From Neorhizobium huautlense (GTDB taxonomy: Bacteria > Pseudomonadota > Alphaproteobacteria > Rhizobiales > Rhizobiaceae), in contig NZ_JAUSRF010000011.1 of NCBI RefSeq assembly GCF_030811685.1, positions 147,103-211,102 on the forward strand: a DNA stretch of 64,000 nt, read 5' to 3'. The translations under genes and the position numbers were made by a program. The notes beneath the pieces were generated by a model. The model saw only the letters and a list, made by a program, of their open reading frames with translations, had not been told where the DNA came from and ran no database searches. Every line of letters begins with the position of its first letter. Position 1 is the first letter of the stretch. Positions 7,509 to 16,125 of this stretch are shown here, piece by piece.

Positions 7509-7715
7509 ATGCGCACCGATTATCGCTTTAAGGAAACCCGCTCATCTGGTGGAGGGCTCGGTTTCATCATCTTCCTGATGATCATCGGGCTGTTGGCCGC
7601 ATTTGTAGCCATCCAGCCAAAGGCGGTTGCTGCGTCTCGAGTTTATGTTACGGAAACTGTACCCATGGCAAAAATCATCAGAAAGGATCGGGACTACCTC
7701 GCTGGTGGCAAGTAG
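7509..7715 (+). CDS. Small membrane protein
   Basis: A 68-residue ORF from the ATG at 7509 (MRTDYRFKETRSSGGG); an upstream in-frame ATG at 7449 is possible but adds a poorly coding stretch. One transmembrane helix (GFIIFLMIIGLLAAFVAI) lies near the N-terminus, with a basic C-terminal part exposed. No family recognised. It could be cotranscribed with the two receivers. Confidence 0.45.
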   Translation: MRTDYRFKETRSSGGGLGFIIFLMIIGLLAAFVAIQPKAVAASRVYVTETVPMAKIIRKDRDYLAGGK

Positions 7716-7727
7716 GTACGCCATGCC

Positions 7728-8990
7728 TCAGTCACAGAGGATCCACTGATTTTTCCCGGCGGCTTTGGCCTCGTAGAGGTTTGTATCTGCTCGACGTTGT
7801 GCTTCGCTCAGGTCGCTCAGCACTCCATACGCCGCCGACCGATGCGCTAACTGACGCGCCCTGCGGGACAGAATTGATCGGAGCCTCCAGGCATCCAACG
7901 ATACGGCCAGCAACGTCTTGCGCCTGATCGCGAGCTGCGGCGATGATAACGACAAATTCGTCGCCGCCTGTTCGACACACGAGATCTGTCTCACGCACTG
8001 TGGCCAGCAATCTTGCGGCAGTTTCTACGAGAACAGCATCTCCGGTAGCATGGCCCAGTGTATCGTTGATCTGCTTGAAGCCATCGAGATCAATCGTGAA
8101 AAGAGCATAACCTGAGTACGAGGACATACTCGGGTAGCGAGCCTGAAGACCTCTACGGTTTAGGAGGCCGGTCAAGGTGTCCGTCTGTGATGAGCGCTCG
8201 AGTTCGTCCAGCCGTCTGTGTTCCTCGGTAAAATCCATGGCAACGCCTACGATGCGCATTGGCTTTCCCTGATCGTCGCGCAGCAACCTTCGGTCACACC
8301 GGATCCAGCGTTCACCGTCGATTGTGTCGAGGCGGTACTGTGCGACGGATTTATAGATGTCGCCACGAAGCAAAGCTGAAAGGTCGGCCTGATCCTCATC
8401 GCCGACATGAACACGTTTAAGGTAGGCCTCGAGATTGAGCGGCATGGCGCCTTCACCGGCGATAAACTCGGCCAATCGCTTAGATGTCTGGAAGTTGGAA
8501 GCTCTGACGTCCATGTGCCAGAAGCCGCCGTTGATCGCATGCATGGCAAGCTCGAGCTGAGCAGCGCGTTCTTTGAGCTGGCGATCGGCTTCCTTCTCGT
8601 TCGAGATATCTTCTATCTGGGAAACGTACTGGTATCCACGGCCGTCGCCTTCCAGCATCGCTATCACAGTCGTGCGCGCATGGAGCGTTGTCTCGTTGAG
8701 TCTGATGTAGCGTTTCTCGACGGTGTAGCTTTCCCGCGCCCCGCTCAGGATTTCGTCACGCAGTTCAAAATCACGTTGGACGTCCTCGCCATGAGTGAGG
8801 TGTCGGATGGAGACACCATGTACCTGGTCCTCCGGAAGGCCGAACATCTCGGCAAACTTTCGATTGGCTCGCTCGACTATGCCGTCGCTGTTGACGATCG
8901 CAATGCCGATGGGCGCATGCGCAAAGCGTGCTCCAGCAGTCGGATGAGCGATTTGCCACTGACCGGCTGTTGCGAAGACAAGTTATCCAT
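7728..8990 (-). pseudogene. PAS-PAS-GGDEF diguanylate cyclase gene with two frameshifts
   Basis: The ATG at 8990 opens MDNLSSQQPVSGKSLIRLLE, then shifts frame near 8925. The PAS sequence FAHAPIGIAIVNSDG continues in the next frame and restoring one T in GCTTTGCG reconnects them. The middle part holds two PAS domains and GGDEF (TDTLTGLLNRRG, DLDGFKQINDTLGH, inhibitory-site RETD, active site RTGGDEF). Near 7838 an extra base shifts the tail again; the proper GGDEF end (DLSEAQRRADTNLYEAK) lies in the first frame and stops at 7728. With both changes repaired the protein has 420 residues. A 371-residue product could start at 8847, but with an incomplete first PAS and a scrambled end. Confidence 0.75.
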
Positions 8991-9121
8991 GTGTTTATAT
9001 TAGCCGCAATCATATAGAAGTTTTTGCGGGTGAGATTGCAAACCACGCGACATGCCGAAAAGTTCAATCCGCGATCAGTAGCGCCGGCGGGAAGGTGCGA
9101 GTAGTTAATCAAAAGAAGGTG

Positions 9122-9150
9122 GCGGCCTTTAAATAAGGCTTAAAAGCCGC
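9122..9150. other. Hairpin upstream of the short LOV gene
   Basis: GCGGC (9122-9126) and TTTAA (9128-9132) pair with TTAAA (9140-9144) and GCCGC (9146-9150). This is an imperfect palindrome 38 bp before the ATG at 9188. No T-run follows; it may be an operator or leader hairpin. Confidence 0.4.
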
Positions 9151-9187
9151 ATATGGTGCGCTAACAAAACTTCTTATCGGAAATTAA

Positions 9188-9760
9188 ATGCCAGAAATTG
9201 AAATCGAGCCAGCGCTGAAGGAATTCTTCGCAAATTCTTCTATCGCCCTGGCCTTGGCCAGCACAGAACGTGACAACCCCTTGGTTTTAGCCAGTCAGCA
9301 ATTCTATACGCTCACTGGATACGACAGCAGTGATGTCATTGGTCGCAATTGCCGCTTTCTTCAACAACGGCCAGACGGAGAGTATGCGTCGAATGATGAC
9401 GCGAAGCGCAAGCTGCACGCATTCATTCACGGTAATGATGCGAACGTTAGAGCGCCGATCGTCAACTTTCGCAAGGACGGGCGTCCGTTCGTCAACCTGC
9501 TGTTCATGTCAAAGTTGAAAGCTGCGAACGGCAAGGTTCGCTATATCATCGCCTCGCAATTCGATGTGAGCCGAACGCATCCGGATCTCCTGCAGGCTTA
9601 TGACGAGGCACTCGGTGACGCGCTGGCGCGACTAAAGCCGCTTCTGGATGGCCACAACGTGATGGTTGAGGGCACGCTCGCGACGATTGCGAACTCGACG
9701 ACGACGATTGCGCAGGCAAAACTGACATTGGCTGAATTGGAAACCAATTCGCCGTATTAA
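9188..9760 (+). CDS. Short LOV-domain protein
   Basis: A 190-residue protein that is almost only a LOV photosensor. The flavin-binding Cys is in GRNCRFLQ near residue 55, and NFRKDGRPFVNLLFMSKL near 100 matches the rest of the fold. The approximately 60-residue tail is helical and carries no kinase, so it must signal by protein contact or dimer change. Blue light would form a Cys-FMN adduct. It lies directly upstream of the CheB-CheR-HWE kinase gene (40 bp), pointing to a shared sensory circuit. Confidence 0.88.
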   Translation: MPEIEIEPALKEFFANSSIALALASTERDNPLVLASQQFYTLTGYDSSDVIGRNCRFLQQRPDGEYASNDDAKRKLHAFIHGNDANVRAPIVNFRKDGRPFVNLLFMSKLKAANGKVRYIIASQFDVSRTHPDLLQAYDEALGDALARLKPLLDGHNVMVEGTLATIANSTTTIAQAKLTLAELETNSPY

Positions 9761-9800
9761 ACAGACGGGCTTCGCTGTAGAGGCCGAGGAAACAACGTAT

Positions 9801-12800
9801 TTGACCGATAATCGCGAATCCGAGCAGTCTATTCCTGTCGTGGGCATAGGCTCGTCAGCTGGTGGTCTTGAAGCCCTTCGCGAGATGTTCGCTGCAGCCG
9901 AGGTGCCGACCGGCCTTGCATTCGTGGTTGTACAGCACCTTGCGCCCGACCACGAGAGTATGCTCGCGGAGCTGGTAGGTCGGCACACGCAGTTATCCGT
10001 TCGTCAATGCGAGGGCGGGGAAGCGATTGAAGCCGATACCGTCTTCATTATTCCGCCGGGCAAGAGCCTGAGCATCGAGGGTGGCCGGCTTGGTTTGAAG
10101 AGTTTCGAAGAGCCGCGTGGCCTGCGTCGGCCGATCGACGACTTTTTTATCTCGCTGGCCAACGACCAGAACGCCAACGCTGCCTGCGTCATCCTGTCGG
10201 GAACAGGTGCTGATGGGTCGACGGGCCTTCGAGCGATCAAGGAGAACGGCGGCCTCTGCGTCGTGCAGGAGCCGTCGACTGCCAAGTACGATGGCATGCC
10301 TGTTGCTGCGACCGGGACAGGACTGGTCGACTTTGTTCAGCCGCCAGAACAGATCCTAAGCTGCATCGGCGGATTCTTTTTCCGCAAGAGCCAGGGCGCT
10401 GACAAAAAAGAAGCCTCGAAAGTCGCCGACCATGTCGACGATCTCTGCACATCACTGCAGAGCGTCGTTGGCCATGACTTCGCTGGCTACAAACGCACGA
10501 CGTTCGTTCGTCGGGTCGAGCGCCGCATGCATGTCCTGGGTATCGACAGGGGCGCCGACTATCTGGAGCGCGTCCAGAACGATCATAACGAGTGCGAAGC
10601 GCTGTTTCGTGACTTGCTGATCAACGTCACCCGCTTTTTCCGTGATAAGCCATCGTTTGACGTGCTTGCGGAACAGGCCATCGAGCCGCTTTTGCGCGAA
10701 GGCGCGCAGTCCGAGGATGGGGTCCGCGTCTGGATTCCTGGCTGCTCAAGTGGTGAAGAAGCTTACACGATCGCCATCCTTTTTGCCGAAGCAGCCCGCA
10801 CGCTCAACCTGCCGTGCAATGTGCAGATTTTTGCGACCGATATCGACGAGAGCATGCTGAAGATCGCTCGGGAGGGATCCTACCCGATCGCATCGCTTGC
10901 CGACATCCCGCACGACCTGCAGGAACACTACGTCATACCGCATAAGGAGCGGTTCAATTTTGTCGGCCAGATCCGCGATATGATCCGGTTTTCCGGCCAC
11001 AGCTTGATCAAAGACCCACCGTTCTCGAAGGTCGATCTGGTCTCCTGTCGCAACCTGCTCATCTACTTCGATGACAAGCTGCAGAAGCGGGTCATGCCTC
11101 TGATGCACTACGCCATTCGGCCGGGCGGCTTCCTGTTCCTGGGATCGTCGGAGAGTGTGGGCCGGTTCGATAACGTCTTCTCGGTCATCGACCAGAAAGC
11201 CCGGCTATTCGAACGTTTGCCTGGCTCTCCGACGTATCCTATTCCGTTGCCCGGGGAACGGAAGGATGTTCGACGACCGCAGGAGGCGTCTTCTACACCG
11301 GCGTCGAGCGAGACCATCGAGCAACTGGCGACAGCAAGGTTGATAGAAAAGTACGTGCCTGCCAGCGTCGTCCTCGACAATGATGGCCAGATCGTCGCGG
11401 CTTATGGACGGCTGGGCCGTTTTTTTGAATTCCCGGTGACCGGCATCAACGAATCCAGTGCCGCCAGTTTGGCTCGACCAGGTGTCCGTGAGCAGCTTGG
11501 GCCATTGGTTCGGCAGGTGGCGTCAGTCAAGAAGCGAGTGGTCGCGCGGGGCATCGACGTCGTTACCGATTTCGGCACGCTCAAAACCGACATTATTTGC
11601 GATCCTCTCGAAAGAAACTCGTTCCTCGTCGTGTTCCAGGAGGTCGCCCAGTTCACGCAACTTGATGCTGGCGATCTGATCGATCTCGAGCCCAATAATG
11701 GCCACGTCGAAGGCCTTGAGCGTGAGCTACGCTCCGCAAAACATCGTCTACGAGCGGCGACCGAGGAGCTGGAGACGGCGAACGAGGAGTTAAAAAGCTC
11801 CAACGAAGAAATGATGTCGATGAACGAGGAGCTTCAGTCGACCAATGAGGAATTGACGACCGTCAACGACGAACTCAAGACCAAAGTCGATGAAGTCACT
11901 GTTGCCAATACTGACCTCAGGAATTTCTTCGAATCCACCAGCTTGGCGGTGATCGTTCTCGATAAGGACCGTCGCCTTCGGTCCTACACGAAAGCTGCGA
12001 CCACAATCTTTCCGCTGCAGCCATCCGATCGCGGCCGGCCACTGTCGGACGTCGCAAGCCGGCTGCTTAGCTTTGACCTGACAGCACGCGTCGAGAGTGT
12101 CATGGAGGACGGGGCCGAATATCAGGATATGGTGTCGGATCGCGACAGCGAACGGACATTCTCGCTCAGAATCCTGCCTTACCGCACGATCGATGGCACC
12201 ATTGATGGTGTGACGATCGTCCTGACCGATATTAGCCACGCAATCAGCATCGAAGAAAAACTTGCCGCCGAGCAGGATCGTCACGAGCTGGCGGTCGAGG
12301 CGTCCGGCATTGGCGTCTGGGAGTATGTGCCGAGCAAGCAGCAATTCGTATTCGGTGGTGCTGCAATGGCACTCCTACAGACCGATGACGAGCGCCCGTC
12401 ACTAGACGGCTTTCTAGCCAGATTATCCGAGGCTGACAGGAACCACATGCGATCTGCTTTGGCGAACGCCGAAGCCGACGGACACGAAGCGTTCGAGATT
12501 ACGACGCGGTTGGAAGGCAATGGCCGCTTCAGCTGGATAAAGACATTCGGCCGATTTGTCGAAGATAGCGACCCGTCGCGCATAATCGGTGTCAGCGTTG
12601 ACGTAACAGCCGAGAATGAGCTCGCCGAAGCGCGCGAACTGATGCTGAGCGAGATGAACCATCGTGTAAAGAACCTGTTCGCCATGATCGGAGGGATCTT
12701 ACGAATTGCTGCTCGCAAACACGAAACAACAAAGGCCCTTGTCGACGATGTCGAAGGCCGCGTTCTGGCGCTAGGAAATGCCCACACGCTTGCTTCCAAT

Positions 12801-13214
12801 CAGCTGCGGTCAAAACCTGTAGAGATGCATGAGCTGGTCGAGACCATGGTAGCCCCACATTCTCGGGCCGCCAAAATAGAGGTTTCCCATGCTCCATTTC
12901 CGGTTTCTGCTAGCTGCATTACCCCGCTGACACTCATTCTGCATGAGTGGGCGACAAACGCCGTCAAGCATGGCGTGCTGGGCAGAGAAGCTGGAAGTCT
13001 CACCGTAGAATGGGAAAAAACTGACAAAAGTATGATTTTAATTTGGAACGAGATCGGCGATTCGGACGTTAGGGCGGCCGGGGATGCGGGTTTCGGGACT
13101 GTTTTGCTTTCGACCTCTGCACGGCAGCTGGGTGCCAGGATCGAGACCCATATCGACGGGCCGATCCTCTCGCATGTGTTGATAATGCCAAGCTCGGTGA
13201 GACATGACGCATAA
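9801..13214 (+). CDS. CheB-CheR-PAS-HWE histidine kinase fusion
   Basis: An 1137-residue hybrid starting at TTG 9801 with GAGG upstream. The order is CheB methylesterase (catalytic Ser in GSSAGG, His in VQHLAPDH near 46, Asp in LSGTGADGS), CheR methyltransferase (about 210-480, SAM loop GCSSGEEAYT), a long coiled coil (about 635-705) rich in ELETANEEL-type repeats, PAS (about 705-815), a second PAS (about 825-940) and an HWE kinase (SEMNHRVKNLFAMIGG near 955, HEWATNAVKHG). There is no CheB receiver domain. Family members act in stress signalling more than chemotaxis. It overlaps the receiver gene at 13204 by 11 bp, its likely phosphorylation partner. Confidence 0.9.
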   Translation: MTDNRESEQSIPVVGIGSSAGGLEALREMFAAAEVPTGLAFVVVQHLAPDHESMLAELVGRHTQLSVRQCEGGEAIEADTVFIIPPGKSLSIEGGRLGLKSFEEPRGLRRPIDDFFISLANDQNANAACVILSGTGADGSTGLRAIKENGGLCVVQEPSTAKYDGMPVAATGTGLVDFVQPPEQILSCIGGFFFRKSQGADKKEASKVADHVDDLCTSLQSVVGHDFAGYKRTTFVRRVERRMHVLGIDRGADYLERVQNDHNECEALFRDLLINVTRFFRDKPSFDVLAEQAIEPLLREGAQSEDGVRVWIPGCSSGEEAYTIAILFAEAARTLNLPCNVQIFATDIDESMLKIAREGSYPIASLADIPHDLQEHYVIPHKERFNFVGQIRDMIRFSGHSLIKDPPFSKVDLVSCRNLLIYFDDKLQKRVMPLMHYAIRPGGFLFLGSSESVGRFDNVFSVIDQKARLFERLPGSPTYPIPLPGERKDVRRPQEASSTPASSETIEQLATARLIEKYVPASVVLDNDGQIVAAYGRLGRFFEFPVTGINESSAASLARPGVREQLGPLVRQVASVKKRVVARGIDVVTDFGTLKTDIICDPLERNSFLVVFQEVAQFTQLDAGDLIDLEPNNGHVEGLERELRSAKHRLRAATEELETANEELKSSNEEMMSMNEELQSTNEELTTVNDELKTKVDEVTVANTDLRNFFESTSLAVIVLDKDRRLRSYTKAATTIFPLQPSDRGRPLSDVASRLLSFDLTARVESVMEDGAEYQDMVSDRDSERTFSLRILPYRTIDGTIDGVTIVLTDISHAISIEEKLAAEQDRHELAVEASGIGVWEYVPSKQQFVFGGAAMALLQTDDERPSLDGFLARLSEADRNHMRSALANAEADGHEAFEITTRLEGNGRFSWIKTFGRFVEDSDPSRIIGVSVDVTAENELAEARELMLSEMNHRVKNLFAMIGGILRIAARKHETTKALVDDVEGRVLALGNAHTLASNQLRSKPVEMHELVETMVAPHSRAAKIEVSHAPFPVSASCITPLTLILHEWATNAVKHGVLGREAGSLTVEWEKTDKSMILIWNEIGDSDVRAAGDAGFGTVLLSTSARQLGARIETHIDGPILSHVLIMPSSVRHDA

Positions 13215-13572
13215 AACTGTTCTGCTGGTTGAAGACGAAATGTTCGTCGCTCTCGATATCCAGATGACACTGGAGGATGAAGGGTGGGAGGTATTGGGAC
13301 CGTTTGCCAGCACGCATGAAGCGCTTGAGTTTCTGGAATCCAATACCGTTGATTGCGCGATCCTAGATGTCCGCCTAACAGACGGAGAGGTCTTTCCTGT
13401 CGCGGATCGGCTGACGAGCTCGGGAACACCATTCGTGTTCCATTCTGGTCACGCGAACCCAGCCAAACTTGAACAGGACTACCCGCAGTCTTTGGTCTGT
13501 CAGAAGCCCTGTCACCCAACAGCACTGGTCGAAAAACTGACAGGCTTCACCGCTCAAGGTCGGGCTGCTTAA
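13204..13572 (+). CDS. Single-domain response regulator, partner of the fusion kinase
   Basis: A 122-residue receiver. VEDEMFVALDIQMTLEDEG is the start, AILDVRLTDGE holds the phosphoacceptor Asp near residue 55, and TPFVFHSGH resembles the FAT-GUY class motif of receivers that work with HWE kinases in the alphaproteobacterial general stress response. Its start codon lies inside the end of the kinase gene, so the two are translationally coupled. It ends 3 bp from the convergent LOV kinase gene. Confidence 0.88.
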   Translation: MTHKTVLLVEDEMFVALDIQMTLEDEGWEVLGPFASTHEALEFLESNTVDCAILDVRLTDGEVFPVADRLTSSGTPFVFHSGHANPAKLEQDYPQSLVCQKPCHPTALVEKLTGFTAQGRAA

Positions 13573-13575
13573 TGA

Positions 13576-15033
13576 TCAGCGACCGGACTGAAGTTCTTTT
13601 GTCGCTGTCTTAACTTCAAACACCACACCTTCCGGTCGGTAGTCGATGTTCGCTTCGCCTCTAAGGCTTGAACCCAGCATTCGGATCAGTCGGCTACCGA
13701 AGCCGGATCGTTCCGGCTGGTTGACTTGCGGGCCGCCGCTCTCCTTCCAAAGGAACTGAAAGTCGCTGCCTTCGACGCTCCACTCTACCCGTATCCTGCC
13801 AGTTTCGTTAGAGAGAGCACCGTACTTGACGGCGTTCGTCGCCAGCTCATGTAGCGCGAGCGCGAGGCTCGTGCCGCCCTGATGCGAGACGTTTACGTCC
13901 GGTCCGAAACAATGGATGCGCTTAGTGATGTTAAACGGCTCAATCGCCTTCTCAACAGTCTCCCGCACGTTCGCGGTGTCGAAGTCGGTGCCACGGAGCA
14001 CATCGTGTGAGCGGCCTAATGCTTCCAGGCGTTCCCCGATCGTTTGGCGCATGACAGCAGTTGGTTGATCGCCCTTCATCGACTGCTGAATGATGGCTTG
14101 GACCGTCGCCAGCATGTTTTTCATGCGATGGCTCATCTCTTGGGCCATCATCGCACGGTAGCCCTCGGCCTCTTTCCGTTCGGTGATGTCGATCGAAACA
14201 CCGCTCATGAGAAGCGGACGGCCTTCAGCATCAAAGCGGGTCTCGGCGCGAACTTCCATCCAAGCGATTTCGCCATCCGGGCGGATTGCACGATACTCGA
14301 CCTGCAGCTGACCGTCTGACTGCAGCGCAGCGATCACAGCCTCCTGCCATCTGGCAAAATCGTCAGGGTGGACAGCTGCCTTTAGGTCTTCATACGAGAA
14401 ATTGTCGGCTGGGTTACGGCCGAAGTTGATTTTGCAAAGTGCGGAGCAAACGAGCCGCTCTGTCGGGATGTCGAGCGTCCAGGTACCGAGGCCGCCCGCC
14501 TTGAGCGTGAAGTGTAACCGAGCCTCACTTGCCGTCAGGTCAGCGATGCGCCTCTGCATCTCGGCCTCGAGTTCTTCCTGGTCCTCGACCGCCTTGATGG
14601 TGCGTTCGCGTGTCACGTCGAACTGCGAGGCGAAGAAGTAGGTCAGCTCGCCACCGTCGAAGACCGGCGAGACGAGAAGCCTGTTCCAGAACAGCGAACC
14701 GTCCTTTTTGTAATTCAAAAGATCGATCTCGATCGGCTTTCGCGCTGCGATAGCATCTCGAACCTTGTTCACATCTTCGGTGTTGGTTCCAGGACCTTGC
14801 AGGAAGCGGCAATTACGACCCATGCACTCTTCGCGGCTGTAGCCGGTCAGCTTGGCGAAGGCATCATTGACAAAAACGATTGGATTGTCGCGCTGCCGGG
14901 GGTCCGTGATGATCATCGGCATTCGCGTTGCGCGCATCGCCGCTGCGAACGGATCGGACCCAGATGTCGTTTTGTGGATCTCGCGATCGATCCGGCGCTC
15001 TTCGGGTGATGTCATAGACAGGTGTTTATCCAC
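13576..15033 (-). CDS. LOV-PAS-HWE blue-light histidine kinase
   Basis: A 485-residue kinase (GTG start at 15033; an ATG six codons on is possible). The LOV domain (about 25-140) contains GRNCRFLQGPGTN with the photoactive Cys, and LLNYKKDGSLFWN. A PAS domain (about 170-290) ends in GVSIDITERKEA. The C-terminal HWE/HisKA_2 kinase has the phospho-His in EMSHRMKNMLATVQ near 305 and the N-box HELATNAVKYGAL near 400. This matches rhizobial and Brucella LOV-HK proteins that autophosphorylate on blue light. It is convergent with the receiver gene next door, a plausible but unproven partner. Confidence 0.92.
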   Translation of the reverse strand: MDKHLSMTSPEERRIDREIHKTTSGSDPFAAAMRATRMPMIITDPRQRDNPIVFVNDAFAKLTGYSREECMGRNCRFLQGPGTNTEDVNKVRDAIAARKPIEIDLLNYKKDGSLFWNRLLVSPVFDGGELTYFFASQFDVTRERTIKAVEDQEELEAEMQRRIADLTASEARLHFTLKAGGLGTWTLDIPTERLVCSALCKINFGRNPADNFSYEDLKAAVHPDDFARWQEAVIAALQSDGQLQVEYRAIRPDGEIAWMEVRAETRFDAEGRPLLMSGVSIDITERKEAEGYRAMMAQEMSHRMKNMLATVQAIIQQSMKGDQPTAVMRQTIGERLEALGRSHDVLRGTDFDTANVRETVEKAIEPFNITKRIHCFGPDVNVSHQGGTSLALALHELATNAVKYGALSNETGRIRVEWSVEGSDFQFLWKESGGPQVNQPERSGFGSRLIRMLGSSLRGEANIDYRPEGVVFEVKTATKELQSGR

Positions 15034-15093
15034 CTTTTGTTCTTCTGTCGCGTGATGATTTCGTGATTGTATAACGCGGTACTAATAAAGGTG

Positions 15094-15169
15094 ATCAGGA
15101 GGGCTCTCCACATTGTACTAGGGGGACGGGGTGGAGCTGACGGAGAGGGCTCTTCATGGCCCTCCTGAT
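15094..15169. repeat. Long-range inverted repeat in an intergenic region
   Basis: ATCAGGAGGGC (15094-15104) is matched by GCCCTCCTGAT (15159-15169). Inside it GGAGAGGGC can also pair with GCCCTCC, so two alternative hairpins are possible. It follows the promoter region of the LOV kinase; it could be a small structured RNA, a terminator or an operator. Confidence 0.45.
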
Positions 15170-15512
15170 GCTGAAAGAATTCCCGAAACGAATACTTGTT
15201 CCATGCCCGTCTTGCCCTAATTGCCGGCGCATCACGGCCGCTAGCTAGTTCCGCTTCACGCTACACGAAAGAGCACCGTTCCTGCTCTCTCGCCCTATGG
15301 TTAGCGAATGCGCCCACGCCTGCCTGCTCAGTGCTGCAAAATCTGCAAAAATACGGGTTCTGTCTGAGAAACCCATCCCAGCCGCCCGCATCAAGGCTGG
15401 TTCGCCTGTGGTTGCGGCAGCTTCGGACTTCCTTGCCCGAAATGCAGTGAAGACGGATGGGATAGCCCGCCGAAGGGTACGCCGGGCTACCGTTGCATTG
15501 CCGCGCGATAGA
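15170..15512. other. Intergenic stretch without a convincing gene
   Basis: Overlapping ORFs of about 100 residues exist on both strands (15297-15614 plus, 15245-15547 minus), but neither has an RBS or a recognisable fold. A hairpin (TAGCCCG 15463-15469 with CGGGCTA 15483-15489) lies shortly after the stop of the minus-strand gene at 15513 and may help end its transcript. Confidence 0.4.
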
Positions 15513-15725
15513 TTATCGGTCACGGAGCGCTCTGCGCCGTTCTTCAAGATCTTTGGCGTTCATGGTTGCAGCCATGCTTTCCGCCTCGCCACCGCTCATG
15601 CAGTCGTTCACTAAGGGACCAATCTTGCCTGGAAGTCCTGAAAAGATGTCAACGACGGATTTCATGCCGGGAAACGTTCGGCTCGTTTCTACCCGGTAGC
15701 GAAGGATTGGTGCACTGTTAGGCAT
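15513..15725 (-). CDS. Small hypothetical protein coupled to DUF6894 gene
   Basis: A 70-residue soluble protein beginning MPNSAPILRYRVETSRTFPG, with a central LPGKIGPLVND segment and a charged helical tail ending EERRRALRDR. Its start overlaps the end of the upstream DUF6894 gene by 8 bp, so it is translationally coupled. No function known. Being in the same transcript as a probable EcfG-driven gene suggests a stress role. Confidence 0.65.
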   Translation of the reverse strand: MPNSAPILRYRVETSRTFPGMKSVVDIFSGLPGKIGPLVNDCMSGGEAESMAATMNAKDLEERRRALRDR

Positions 15726-15966
15726 CTTCAGCCTCCACGAGGACGACCGATCTAAGCGGGATGGTCTTGATCACAACACCGTCGGCGCCGGTTAGTTCGA
15801 AACATTCTGAGCGTATAGGTTCGCCCGATCGCACTTTCTGGCTTGCCACCTCGCGTGCTCCGAGTTTGGCTTCACGGATGGCAGCCTCGTCCGAAGGCAG
15901 TTCGCTTCCCTCGGGATCTTTCTCCAGCACACCGTTGGCGCGGTAGTTGAAAAAATATCGCGGCAT
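15718..15966 (-). CDS. DUF6894 family protein
   Basis: An 82-residue protein with the family start MPRYFFNYRANG, then EKDPEGSELPSDEAAIREA and a C-terminal beta segment IKTIPLRSVVLVE. DUF6894 proteins are small, common in Rhizobiales, often several per genome, function unknown. The RBS GGAGG is 6 nt before the ATG. A probable EcfG promoter lies about 30 bp upstream. First gene of a two-gene transcript with the 15513 gene. Confidence 0.85.
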   Translation of the reverse strand: MPRYFFNYRANGVLEKDPEGSELPSDEAAIREAKLGAREVASQKVRSGEPIRSECFELTGADGVVIKTIPLRSVVLVEAEDA

Positions 15967-15995
15967 CTTTTACCTCCATTGCATCGCGGTATCTG

Positions 15996-16020
15996 AACAA
16001 AGAGCGATAGAGGTTGTTCC
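15996..16020 (-). promoter_or_regulatory. Putative sigma-EcfG promoter for the DUF6894 operon
   Basis: Minus strand: GGAAC (16020-16016), 16-nt spacer, TGTT (15999-15996), one base from the GGAAC-N16-CGTT consensus, with about 30 nt to the ATG at 15966. This is the best placed of the three EcfG-like sites seen. Confidence 0.55.
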
Positions 16021-16026
16021 GGGAGA

Positions 16027-16125
16027 ATGACGATGTGCGGTCGCTTCACCAACGGAATGGCTTGGGGCGAGAAGCCCACTACGAAATGTCTTTTGCGCTC
16101 GCGGTCGATGGTTTCGATGTGGTGA
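16027..16125 (+). pseudogene. N-terminal remnant of an SRAP (YedK/HMCES-like) gene
   Basis: The ATG at 16027 has GGGAG upstream and encodes MTMCGRFTNGMAWGE. MCGRFTN is the invariant start of SOS-response-associated peptidase (SRAP) proteins, where the Cys forms the DNA-protein crosslink at abasic sites. The similarity ends after about 15 residues and a stop follows at 16123. The intact protein is about 220 residues, so only a fragment remains here. Confidence 0.6.
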
